Assembly (NCBI GenBank): GCA_934438135.1
Contig: CAKSBP010000033.1
Location: 1-34,730 of the forward strand
Length of the DNA stretch: 34,730 nucleotides
From: an uncultured Clostridium sp.
GTDB lineage: Bacteria > Bacillota > Clostridia > Lachnospirales > Lachnospiraceae
Reading direction: 5' to 3'
Shown one piece after another: positions 7,421 to 15,456 of this stretch. Below the pieces are notes generated by a model. The model was not told the DNA's origin, did not search any database, and worked only from the letters and a program-made list of their open reading frames with translations. The translations under genes were made by a program, and so were the position numbers. Numbering within the stretch: position 1 is the stretch's first letter; every line of letters begins with the position of its first letter.

Positions 7421-9031
7421 CTATTCCACTACCAATGCTGCTGACCCATACGCTTTGATTGGATTTCCTGTTTCATCAAATTCGGTTGTATAACGTACAT
7501 GAAATGGTATTCTATCCTTTGTCAGAGGTATAATAGCTTCTAATGATTTGACACCATTTGCAATCTGTACATGCCAGTCACGATACATGTCTGCAACTTC
7601 CGGCGGAAAGATTCCCATCTCAATTGCACTATCTGGATAGTTTGTTAATAATGCTGGAAGTCCCAAGTCTCTCATACAGCGAAAACAAGGTCTCATTTCT
7701 TTTGTGGCAACTGTATATTCCCAGTAATAAATATTAACCTGTTCACTTACCACTTTGAAACGCTTCTCTGTATCGACAAATGCATTTATACGAACTGCCT
7801 CAGCTGTAATATTTCGAATCATCGCATAAAAAAGATAGTAATTTTTGCTTTTTCCTATCATACGAATGCTGCTTCGTATAAATAATCTGTCATCACCACA
7901 GCAGGCGGATTTGATATTACGCCAGGTCTCACATTCTTCTTCATCCTGTGTCTGGATTGCACGTTCTATCGTGGAGATAAATTTCATGCGGTCTTCTTCA
8001 TTCATCTGTGCCAGTACATCCCCAGCAATAACATCTCGTTCAGATAAATTCATTCCTAATTCTTTCAGATATTTTTTATTCACTCGGGATATGGATACCT
8101 TACCTTCTTGATATTCGAATACAACTGCTGCACCTACATAATTGCTGAAAATCAAAGTATCCAATGATTCCGGAGTCCAGAACGTACAGACATCTAGTGT
8201 ATCGATTAATTCCATTTCTGAATTAAATTTGCCAAGCTGTCCATCCTTTATCATCTGGTAAAATTCCTCTTCTGGAAGTGGCTTGGAATACAAATATCCT
8301 TGTATGTAATCACATCCAATACTTCTTAAAAAATTGGATTGTTCTTTTGTTTCTACCCCCTCGGCGATAATAGGAAGATTCAGCCAATGTGCCATTTTCA
8401 CAATAGAATTTAATATAATTCCAGCTCGATTATTCTGTGTAATACTAGACATAAATTTCATATCAAGTTTTATAATATCAAAAGAAATATCCTTAAGGAC
8501 ATTCAGCGAAGAATAGCCACTGCCGAAATCATCCATTTCAACTAAATATCCAAAGCCATTTAGTTTTTCAATCATCGCATTTACTTCTATTTCACAGTTC
8601 ATCGCAATCGATTCCGTTAATTCCACACGTAGGTACTTCACTGGAACATCATATCGATTTCTTATCTCTTCTAGACGTTCTGCAAAACCATCTTCCAAAA
8701 TATCATACCTGGAAAAGTTCGTTGATATTGGAACAATATGAATCTTATCATCCATTAATCTTCTGAGAAATGCACAGGTATATTCAAATACATAAAAATC
8801 TAACTCTATGATCTGCTTTGTCTCTTCTAAGGCTGGAATAAAAATAGCTGGAGAAATCACCCCTCTCTCAGGATGAATCCATCTGACTAATGCTTCAGCT
8901 CCAATCATCATCCCTGTTGAATGATTATACTGTGGTTGAAAATATGCGACAAACTGCTTTTCTTTCATTGCATTTGAGAATTCTTTTTTTACTTGTTGAA
9001 TTGTCATTTGTTCATTCATTTGCTCTCTCAT
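7421..9031 (-). CDS. EAL-domain c-di-GMP phosphodiesterase with C-terminal sensor domains
   Basis: A 536-residue protein with the EAL domain first (residues about 10-255). EAL motif GAEALVRW, the Asn of STNFSRYD, ELTES, MDDFGSGYSS, IIKLD, AEGVET and QGYLYSKPL are all present, so phosphodiesterase activity is expected. The C-terminal half (about 280-536) holds two PAS-like sensor segments. I chose ATG 9031 because GGAGGG (9043-9038) sits 6-7 nt before it. A GTG start 15 nt upstream at 9046 would overlap that SD. It converges on the PAS-GGDEF-EAL gene, giving three c-di-GMP enzymes in 5 kb with two intact EAL sites against one intact GGDEF site. Confidence 0.86.
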   Translation of the reverse strand: MREQMNEQMTIQQVKKEFSNAMKEKQFVAYFQPQYNHSTGMMIGAEALVRWIHPERGVISPAIFIPALEETKQIIELDFYVFEYTCAFLRRLMDDKIHIVPISTNFSRYDILEDGFAERLEEIRNRYDVPVKYLRVELTESIAMNCEIEVNAMIEKLNGFGYLVEMDDFGSGYSSLNVLKDISFDIIKLDMKFMSSITQNNRAGIILNSIVKMAHWLNLPIIAEGVETKEQSNFLRSIGCDYIQGYLYSKPLPEEEFYQMIKDGQLGKFNSEMELIDTLDVCTFWTPESLDTLIFSNYVGAAVVFEYQEGKVSISRVNKKYLKELGMNLSERDVIAGDVLAQMNEEDRMKFISTIERAIQTQDEEECETWRNIKSACCGDDRLFIRSSIRMIGKSKNYYLFYAMIRNITAEAVRINAFVDTEKRFKVVSEQVNIYYWEYTVATKEMRPCFRCMRDLGLPALLTNYPDSAIEMGIFPPEVADMYRDWHVQIANGVKSLEAIIPLTKDRIPFHVRYTTEFDETGNPIKAYGSAALVVE

Positions 9032-9212
9032 ATGTATTCCCTCCACTTAAAATTTTTCTTTCGGTTATAACATTAATCTGCGGAAATCCTATTCATAACG
9101 ATGTTACAAAATTGCCTTATTTATATAATTTATTGTACTATATTACCTCTATTTTTACAATAAACAAAGATAAGCGAGAATGCATATAATGCCTATAAGG
9201 AGGTAAATAGCT

Positions 9213-10472
9213 ATGAATTATCGTTCGTATTATATTGGTCTGGAAAGCCGAGTCAAACTGGAGAATGGCAGAACTGTGATAGGAGTTAATTTTGATAATG
9301 GTGCGACCACACCACCTATGAAATGCGTAGTGGATGCGATTCAAAAAGATTTAAAATGGTATGGAGCAATCGGAAGAAGCAAAGGACAAAAGAATGCTTA
9401 CTGCACAGAAAAATTCAATGCTGTAAGAAGCCATATCCTTAGCTTCTTTCATTTACATCCGGAAGATAATCATACGGTAATCTATGTTAAATCCGCTACA
9501 GAGGGATTAAACTTATTAGCACATATTCTATTGCATGGTAACAATGATATGGTATTAATCAGTCGAATGGAACATCATGCTAATCTGATTCCATGGAGAG
9601 AGAATAGTTCCCGGGTAGATTATATTGAAACTGACCAAATGGGAAGACTACAAATTCGAGAGATTGAGGCAAAGTTAAAACACTATCGTGGAGGAGTTAA
9701 ATACGTTGCTATTACAGCGGCATCCAACGTCACTGGTTATGTAAATGATATTCACCAGATTGCCCGTCTCTGTCACCGCTATGGAGCAAAAATTATAGTA
9801 GATGGTGCTCAGATTGTGGCACATCGTGAAGTAAATCTTGCGGGAAGCTGTCCAGAAGAAAGCATCGATTTCTTTGTGTTTTCAGCTCATAAAGCATATG
9901 CACCATTTGGTAGTGGTGCTGTTGTTGGTTTAAAAGAGTATTTGTATGAAAGGGATCCATTTTTAAAAGGTGGTGCTGCTGTTGATAACGTATTTGACTA
10001 CAGTCAAATCTGGCTGGAATCAGACGAACGAATGGAATCAGGAACACAAAATTACTTTGGGGTTATTGCTATGGATGCTGCCCTGACTCAACTAAGAAGA
10101 ATTGGATTTGATCGAATTGCTGCACATGAAAATGAATTAAAAGACTATCTGCTTTCAAATATGGCAAAGCTTCCTAACGTTATTCTATATGGAGATACGA
10201 AGAATACTTCTGACCGTATTGGAGTTATCGTTTTTAATATAAAAGGGAAAAGCCACTGGGAAGTTGGAGATGCACTTGCAACAGATGTAGGAATTGCTAC
10301 AAGGGAAGGTAAGTTTTGCTCTCATCCATATGTTACAAGACTTCTTGGAGTTACAAATCTTCCTAAAAATGAAGCTGAACAGGACATCTGTGGTATGATA
10401 AGGTTAAGTCTTGGGCTTTATAATACTAAAGCGGAAGCTGACAGATTTCTATATTATCTGAAAAATCTGTAA
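9213..10472 (+). CDS. Aminotransferase class V / cysteine desulfurase-like PLP enzyme
   Basis: A 419-residue PLP enzyme of the NifS/SufS superfamily. FDNGATTPPM near the N terminus, MEHHAN (His121/122), VDGAQ (Asp197, Gln200) and SAHK (His226, Schiff-base Lys227) are canonical. A cysteine follows the conserved arginine near the C terminus (ATREGKFCSHP, Arg364 and Cys369), placed as the persulfide-forming cysteine of group II (SufS-like) desulfurases. That would let it move sulfur from cysteine, but no suf or isc scaffold gene is adjacent, so the physiological acceptor is unknown. Several gut Clostridia carry such stand-alone class V enzymes. GGAGG precedes the ATG by about 8 nt. Selenocysteine lyase or another class V lyase remains possible. 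Confidence 0.8.
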   Translation: MNYRSYYIGLESRVKLENGRTVIGVNFDNGATTPPMKCVVDAIQKDLKWYGAIGRSKGQKNAYCTEKFNAVRSHILSFFHLHPEDNHTVIYVKSATEGLNLLAHILLHGNNDMVLISRMEHHANLIPWRENSSRVDYIETDQMGRLQIREIEAKLKHYRGGVKYVAITAASNVTGYVNDIHQIARLCHRYGAKIIVDGAQIVAHREVNLAGSCPEESIDFFVFSAHKAYAPFGSGAVVGLKEYLYERDPFLKGGAAVDNVFDYSQIWLESDERMESGTQNYFGVIAMDAALTQLRRIGFDRIAAHENELKDYLLSNMAKLPNVILYGDTKNTSDRIGVIVFNIKGKSHWEVGDALATDVGIATREGKFCSHPYVTRLLGVTNLPKNEAEQDICGMIRLSLGLYNTKAEADRFLYYLKNL

Positions 10473-10482
10473 AAGAGAGTGT

Positions 10483-10520
10483 GAGGTGCCACACTCATTT
10501 CTTAGTGGGACACCTCTTTG
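10483..10520 (+). terminator. Probable terminator of the class V aminotransferase gene
   Basis: An imperfect GAGGTG...CACCTC hairpin with internal AGTGG pairing (10483-10516), followed by a short TTTG. Confidence 0.5.
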
Positions 10521-10523
10521 CAA

Positions 10524-10552
10524 TTAACAGAATCAACTTGTTTGAATATAAT
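10524..10552 (+). promoter_or_regulatory. Predicted catalase promoter
   Basis: TTAACA (10524-10529), a 17-bp spacer and TATAAT (10547-10552), about 28 bp before the ATG. No PerR-box palindrome was recognised around it. Confidence 0.55.
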
Positions 10553-10579
10553 AAAAGGAACTCATTCTAAGAGGCTATC

Positions 10580-12043
10580 ATGAGAAAGAAAAATAATCTT
10601 AACCATTCCGACTGCTCTATGACAGATAGTTTAGGCTGTCCTATATACGAACATCAGAATTCTTCGATGATTAATGATGAAAAAATAACTTTACACGAGG
10701 GCGTTCAGATTATTGATAAGCTGGCACATTTTAACAGAGAACGGATTCCTGAACGAGTTGTCCATGCTAAAGGAGCTGGTGCTTTTGGCGTATTTACAAC
10801 TTACAAGTCCATGAAAGAATATACTTGTGCGGATTTTTTACAAAGTCCAAATCAATCAACCAATGTGTTTGTACGATTTTCGACAACAGGAGGTTCCAAA
10901 GGTTCGGCTGATACCGTGCGTGATATCAGAGGGTTCGCGGTAAAATTTTATACCTGTCAAGGCATCTATGATATCGTTGGCAATCACGTTCCCGTATTTT
11001 TTATCCGGGATGCTATGAAGTTTCCTGATCTTGTGCATGCCTCCAAACCAGCCCCCAACTCAAATCTTCGGAACATCGAACATTTCTGGGATTTTATATC
11101 CTATACTCCAGAATCAACACACGTTATCGCATGGCTTTATTCTGATATTGGAATTGTAAGCAGTTATTCCAAAATGAACGGATATGGGGTTGATACCTTT
11201 ATCTGGATTAATGCAGCCGGCGAACGTCGTTACATAAAATACCACTGGAAAAGCCTCCAGGGAGTTGAAAGCATATCAAAGCAGAAAGCAGCAAAACTTG
11301 TAGCTTCAAGTCCTGATTTTGCAGCTTGGCAGCTTTTTCAGGACATTGCCAGTGGCAGCTATCCTCGTTATGAACTCTGCGTTCAGATGATGTGTGAAAA
11401 CGATGTATCTAATCTGGATTATGATCCTCTGGATGCTACAAAGACGTGGAGTGAGACAGATTTCCCATTATACAAGGTGGGTATCATGACATTGAACCGT
11501 AATCCGGAAAATTTCTTTGCACAGGTGGAACAGTCGGCTTTCTGCCCAGGAAGTCTGGTTCCCGGTATTGAACTGTCCGCTGATAAGCTGCTGCAGGGAC
11601 GTTCTTTTGCCTATGCAGATGCCCAGCGTTACCGACTGGGAGTAAACTATACCCAGCTTCCTGTAAACCGTTCCTGTTCTTCTATCTGCAACAATCAGAG
11701 GGATGGTTTGATGACATATCATTGTGAAACCGAAGCCGTAAATTACTCTCCAAACAGCCTAAACCATAACCATCCACATCCTGTTACATTACGGCTTTCT
11801 TCATCTTCCAATCCAGAGGGAACCATTGCACCAACTCCTGTCATAAAGCAGGATGACTTTTATCAGGCAGGGCAATTTTATCTAAACTTATCTGAGGATG
11901 AACGACTGCGTCTATGTGAAAATGTTGCAAGTGAACTTTGCCAGTGCAGAAAAGACATTGTAGACAGAGTAGTTTTGAATTTTGAGAAAGCCTGCCCAGA
12001 ATGGGGATTACAGGTACAGAGAAAAGTACGGGAACTTCGATAA
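10580..12043 (+). CDS. katA: Heme catalase (small-subunit, clade 3-like)
   Basis: A 487-residue monofunctional catalase that converts H2O2 to water and O2. The distal His62 (VVHAKGAGAFG), Asn135 (GNHVPVFF) and proximal heme ligand Tyr345 (RSFAY) are all present, as is RFSTTGGSKGSADTVRDIRGFAVKFYT. Length fits the small-subunit class without the C-terminal flavodoxin domain. The N-terminal segment diverges from the usual TTAAGAP form (MTDSLGCPIYEHQNSS). The gene is monocistronic, with its own promoter and a strong terminator. In a strict anaerobe a heme catalase is a tolerance factor and may need heme from the host or from other bacteria. Symbol katA is by family resemblance. Confidence 0.93.
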   Translation: MRKKNNLNHSDCSMTDSLGCPIYEHQNSSMINDEKITLHEGVQIIDKLAHFNRERIPERVVHAKGAGAFGVFTTYKSMKEYTCADFLQSPNQSTNVFVRFSTTGGSKGSADTVRDIRGFAVKFYTCQGIYDIVGNHVPVFFIRDAMKFPDLVHASKPAPNSNLRNIEHFWDFISYTPESTHVIAWLYSDIGIVSSYSKMNGYGVDTFIWINAAGERRYIKYHWKSLQGVESISKQKAAKLVASSPDFAAWQLFQDIASGSYPRYELCVQMMCENDVSNLDYDPLDATKTWSETDFPLYKVGIMTLNRNPENFFAQVEQSAFCPGSLVPGIELSADKLLQGRSFAYADAQRYRLGVNYTQLPVNRSCSSICNNQRDGLMTYHCETEAVNYSPNSLNHNHPHPVTLRLSSSSNPEGTIAPTPVIKQDDFYQAGQFYLNLSEDERLRLCENVASELCQCRKDIVDRVVLNFEKACPEWGLQVQRKVRELR

Positions 12044-12057
12044 GCAATAAATCACAG

Positions 12058-12100
12058 CAAAGTGTCTGACATCAGAACTACGAATGTCAGACACTTTGTT
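12058..12100 (+). terminator. Catalase terminator
   Basis: A perfect 15-bp stem (12058-12072 and 12084-12098) with an 11-nt loop. The 3' arm ends TTTG and TT follows. Confidence 0.75.
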
Positions 12101-12343
12101 AAAAGATATAAAAACTGCCCCATTAGTTAGTTGAGTTCTACATAAGCTAATTTGTTACTTATAACCCTAGAGTAAATAAAGTAAGAAAGCCGTTCAAAAT
12201 GTTGCCTAAATTAATTGTTGAAATTCACAATTCAAGAGAGATTACATTTACATAATTTATATATTATGTTATATTTACGTTACACACATATGTACATGTT
12301 GTGAAAAAATTACAATTTGATATTTCGAAAGGAGAATGTATTT
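12101..12343. other. Intergenic region upstream of the mannanase
   Basis: No ORF is seen. It holds a likely mannanase promoter (TTTACA 12247-12252, 17-bp spacer, TATATT 12270-12275) and a short dyad TTGAA...TTCAA at 12220-12237 just upstream that might be an operator. The predicted leader is about 60 nt. Confidence 0.45.
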
Positions 12344-14500
12344 ATGAGATTAACCAAAAAAGCAAGTGCAATGGCGCTTAGTTTTGCACTTGCATGTACT
12401 ACTATTTACTCACCTGTTTCACCTCTGAGTGTATCCGCAGCTGGAAACAGCAGCTCGGTTCTTTTTTCCTCCGAGTGCGAAGACGCAGAGTTAACTTCTG
12501 ATCTTCAAGTTACAACTTCCATTTATGGACAAAGTAAGCCAGGATATTCTGGCGATGGATTTGTCTGGATGCAGAATGGCGGAACATTAACTTTTACTGT
12601 TGATGTTCCTGAAACCGGAATGTATTCTATTTCAACACGTTATATGCAGGAATTGAGCGAGGACGGAAGACTTCAATACCTGTATGTAAATGGAAAATCT
12701 ACGGGTTCTTATATGCTTCCTTATACAAAAGAATGGTCTGATTTCAGTTTTGGATTACAGAAATTACAAAAAGGAAGTAACACAATTCAAATTAAAGGTG
12801 GCTGGGGATTTGCATACTTTGACACCTTTACTGTTGACTATGGCAATATGCCAGATTTAAAAGTGGAACCAGTTCTTTCCGATTCTAAGTCAACAGAAGA
12901 AACTCAGATATTAATGAACTATTTAACCAGTGTATACGGTAAAAATATTTTATCCGGTCAACAGGAAATCTATGGCGGAGGTAATGATGGAAATCCTGAA
13001 TTAGAATTTGAATGGATTCATGATTTAACCGGAAAGTATCCTGCTATCCGTGGTTTTGATTTTATGCATTACAATCCTCTCTATGGATGGGAAGATGGCA
13101 CAACCGACCGAATTATTGACTGGGTAAATAACAGAAATGGTATTGCCACTACATGCTGGCATATTAACGTTCCAAGAGATTTTTCATCCTACACATTAGG
13201 TGATGCTGTTGATTGGAAGAAAGCAACTTATAAACCTACCGAAACTGATTTTGATACAAGTAAAGCAGTTGTTCCTGATACAAAGGAATATAAATATGTT
13301 CAGTTAATTATTAAGGATTTAGCAGAACAGTTATCCATTTTACAGGACAATAATGTACCAGTCATTTTCCGTCCTTTCCATGAAGCAGAAGGAAATGGTG
13401 GTGTAAATGGTGAAGGTTCCTGGTTCTGGTGGTCATCTGCTGGGGCTGATGTATACAAACAGCTTTGGAAAATGTTATATACAGAACTTACAGATACATA
13501 TGGTCTTCACAATTTAATCTGGCTCTACAACAGCTATGATTATAGTACATCTGCAGCATGGTATCCTGGTGATGACTATGTAGATATGGTTGGATTTGAT
13601 AAATATAACACCGTTTACAACCGATACGATGGATTATCCGGTGTTCCAAATGAAGATGCCATTTCTTCTACTTTCTACGATTTAGTCAATCTGACAGATG
13701 GAAAGAAAATGGTTACTATGGCTGAAAATGATACAATTCCAAATCTGGATAATCTGACAGTTGAAAAAGCTGGATGGCTCTATTTCTGTCCTTGGTATGG
13801 TGAATTCCTTACAAGTGAATCCTACAATTACAAACAGACATTGATTGATTTATATCAGAGTGATTATGTACTTACATTGGATGAACTTCCTAACTTAAAA
13901 GGAAGCGGACAGAAACCTACAAGTTCACCTGCTGTAACTACAACTCCTGAAGTGACTACAACTCCTGAAGTGACTACAACTCCTGAGGTGACTACAACTC
14001 CTGAGGTGACTACAACTCCTGAGGTAACTACAACTCCTGAAGTAACTACAACTCCTGAGGTAACTACAACTCCTGAAGTAACTACAAGTTCTCCTGTAAG
14101 TGGCGTAAAACCAGTTGTTAAAGTTACAACAACAGAAGGCAGCTCCATTAATCAGCAGTATACAATAACTGCAGAAGGCAGTGAAAAGGTCGATTTATCC
14201 AAACTGGCAATTCGTTACTACTATGATAAATCTGGAACGAAAGAACAGTCTTTCTGGTGTGACAATGCAGGTTTACAGTTAAGTGAAGCTCCTTACTATG
14301 TAAACTTATCCTCAAATGTAAATGCTAAATTCTGTGATGGTTATGTTGAACTTACATTTGATTCACCATATTCCATCGCACCAGGAAAAGGAAGCATTTC
14401 TATGGGCACGCGTTTTGCTCAGAGCGATTGGTCATCTTATACTGACTTTATAGGTGGAGATACTGTTGTATATTATGATGGTGCGATTGTTTCTAAGTAA
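12344..14500 (+). CDS. Secreted modular beta-1,4-mannanase (CBM35-like, GH26, linker, CBM3-like)
   Basis: A 718-residue secreted enzyme that cuts beta-1,4-mannans. A signal peptide (KK then a hydrophobic core, cleavage near SVSA-AG, residues 31-34) leads into a CBM35-like domain (about 36-165). The GH26 barrel spans about 178-515: acid/base Glu347 in FRPFHEAEG and nucleophile Glu461 in VTMAEND fit the family. A linker of eight exact PEVTTT-type hexapeptides (531-578) precedes a CBM3-like cellulose-binding module (about 590-718; KLAIRYYYDKSG, FWCDNAG, GTRFAQSDWS). ATG 12344 is chosen because AAGGAG lies 9 nt upstream; a TTG start at 12317 lacks an SD. No cohesin or dockerin, LPXTG or SLH anchor is visible, so it is probably released and held by binding cell-wall polysaccharide. 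Confidence 0.92.
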   Translation: MRLTKKASAMALSFALACTTIYSPVSPLSVSAAGNSSSVLFSSECEDAELTSDLQVTTSIYGQSKPGYSGDGFVWMQNGGTLTFTVDVPETGMYSISTRYMQELSEDGRLQYLYVNGKSTGSYMLPYTKEWSDFSFGLQKLQKGSNTIQIKGGWGFAYFDTFTVDYGNMPDLKVEPVLSDSKSTEETQILMNYLTSVYGKNILSGQQEIYGGGNDGNPELEFEWIHDLTGKYPAIRGFDFMHYNPLYGWEDGTTDRIIDWVNNRNGIATTCWHINVPRDFSSYTLGDAVDWKKATYKPTETDFDTSKAVVPDTKEYKYVQLIIKDLAEQLSILQDNNVPVIFRPFHEAEGNGGVNGEGSWFWWSSAGADVYKQLWKMLYTELTDTYGLHNLIWLYNSYDYSTSAAWYPGDDYVDMVGFDKYNTVYNRYDGLSGVPNEDAISSTFYDLVNLTDGKKMVTMAENDTIPNLDNLTVEKAGWLYFCPWYGEFLTSESYNYKQTLIDLYQSDYVLTLDELPNLKGSGQKPTSSPAVTTTPEVTTTPEVTTTPEVTTTPEVTTTPEVTTTPEVTTTPEVTTTPEVTTSSPVSGVKPVVKVTTTEGSSINQQYTITAEGSEKVDLSKLAIRYYYDKSGTKEQSFWCDNAGLQLSEAPYYVNLSSNVNAKFCDGYVELTFDSPYSIAPGKGSISMGTRFAQSDWSSYTDFIGGDTVVYYDGAIVSK
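13934..14077 (+). repeat. Eight tandem 18-bp repeats encoding the mannanase linker
   Basis: Eight in-frame units of GTR-ACT-ACA-ACT-CCT-GAR encode V-T-T-T-P-E. Only third-position changes (GTG/GTA, GAA/GAG) separate the copies. Loss or gain of a unit would keep the frame and change linker length. The repeat also creates an open minus-strand frame that is not a gene. Confidence 0.95.
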
Positions 14501-14531
14501 CTTTGATAGAATAAAGAAATAATATAAAATA

Positions 14532-14568
14532 AAATTACCTGGTCAGTACAATACTTTCCAGGTAATTT
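14532..14568. terminator. Mannanase terminator
   Basis: Perfect 11-bp arms AAATTACCTGG (14532-14542) and CCAGGTAATTT (14558-14568). T-rich flanks on the minus strand make it potentially bidirectional. Confidence 0.65.
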
Positions 14569-14573
14569 ATAAC

Positions 14574-14615
14574 AAAAAGACCATAAACCAAAATCTAATA
14601 TTTCGGTCTATGGTC
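14574..14615 (-). terminator. Terminator of the L25/Ctc gene
   Basis: Read on the minus strand, GACCATAGACC pairs with GGTTTATGGTC (one G-U pair) and is followed directly by TTTTTG. Confidence 0.8.
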
Positions 14616-14656
14616 ATCTCTTTTACCTATTATTTATAAAGCTTTATATCTATGTT

Positions 14657-15235
14657 TTATTCAGCAGTTTCATCCTCAGCATCAGCAGCTCTTACTTTCG
14701 ATTCGAATACAGAAGCCACTACCATCTCAGAATCAGTAAGTAACTCAAGATCTTTATCCTTAGCAATGTCAAGGTCTTTCACTCTAATTACATCACCAAC
14801 TTTAAGTTCTCCTACATCTAATTTAATACCATTAACCAATGCAGATGGATATGCTTTATAAGAAATTTCTTTTAGGCTTTCCTGGAATACACCAGAAACA
14901 ATCTTATCTACATTTACAAAAGTAATTTCTGCTGTGGAATGTACTTTTTCATTACTTACTAATGCCTGAAAATCCATATCCATAATTTTCTTTCCAAATA
15001 AATCATACTGAATATCTTTAATCAGTACAGTCCTTGATTCTCCTTCAATATCCAGTGTAATCTGACTGCCTTTCTGATTCGTATTCAATAACTGGGTAAC
15101 ATCCTTTTCCTTCATTTTAAGTGGAATAGAATTCTTAATCTGTCTACCAATTACATTACCTATAACAAATCCTTCTCGTCTCAGTCTCTTTGCAGTGACA
15201 TCCATGCTTCTCTTTTCAGCTTTTAAAGTATCCAT
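14657..15235 (-). CDS. rplY: Ribosomal protein L25/general stress protein Ctc
   Basis: A 192-residue two-domain L25/TL5/Ctc protein. The N-terminal part (RSMDVTAKRLRREGFVIGNVIG, residues 8-30) is the 5S rRNA-binding L25 domain. The C-terminal part (about 95-185; VHSTAEITFVNVDKIVSGVFQESLKEISYKAYPSALVNGIKLDVGELKVGDVIRVKDL) is the beta-domain of the long Ctc form. It binds 5S rRNA in the 50S subunit and in Bacilli is linked to stress. An acidic tail (DAEDETAE) ends the protein. GGAGG lies 9 nt before the ATG. The gene is monocistronic, with its own minus-strand terminator, and unrelated to the neighbouring mannanase and RiPP locus. Confidence 0.9.
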   Translation of the reverse strand: MDTLKAEKRSMDVTAKRLRREGFVIGNVIGRQIKNSIPLKMKEKDVTQLLNTNQKGSQITLDIEGESRTVLIKDIQYDLFGKKIMDMDFQALVSNEKVHSTAEITFVNVDKIVSGVFQESLKEISYKAYPSALVNGIKLDVGELKVGDVIRVKDLDIAKDKDLELLTDSEMVVASVFESKVRAADAEDETAE

Positions 15236-15412
15236 TTTATCTTTTCCTCCAAATTCTGATCTTAGCAGCCTTCAAATCTTATAAAATTAGGTTTTGTTAA
15301 GTATCTTTTTTTCATAACATATTATAGTCTTTTAAATACAAACAGATTAACCAAATCTTAATTTTTTTTTTATTAGAGTCCTATATAGACAAATGTGAAT
15401 TAGAAACTATAT

Positions 15413-15441
15413 TTTAAAAAATGAATAAATTATTTGTTCAT
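15413..15441 (-). terminator. Possible terminator of the RiPP exporter gene
   Basis: On the minus strand an AT-rich hairpin (ATGAACAA...TTATTCAT) is followed by TTTTTT. The stem is weak. Confidence 0.4.
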
Positions 15442-15456
15442 GGAATATCATTTTTG

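Noticed and set aside
13934..14077. Possible CRISPR array
   Set aside because: The repeats are directly tandem with no spacers and encode a peptide linker in frame.
13864..14148. Minus-strand ORF with repeated GVVVTSGVVVTS
   Set aside because: It is the antisense reading of the mannanase linker repeat, with no SD; repeats of 18 bp keep every frame open.
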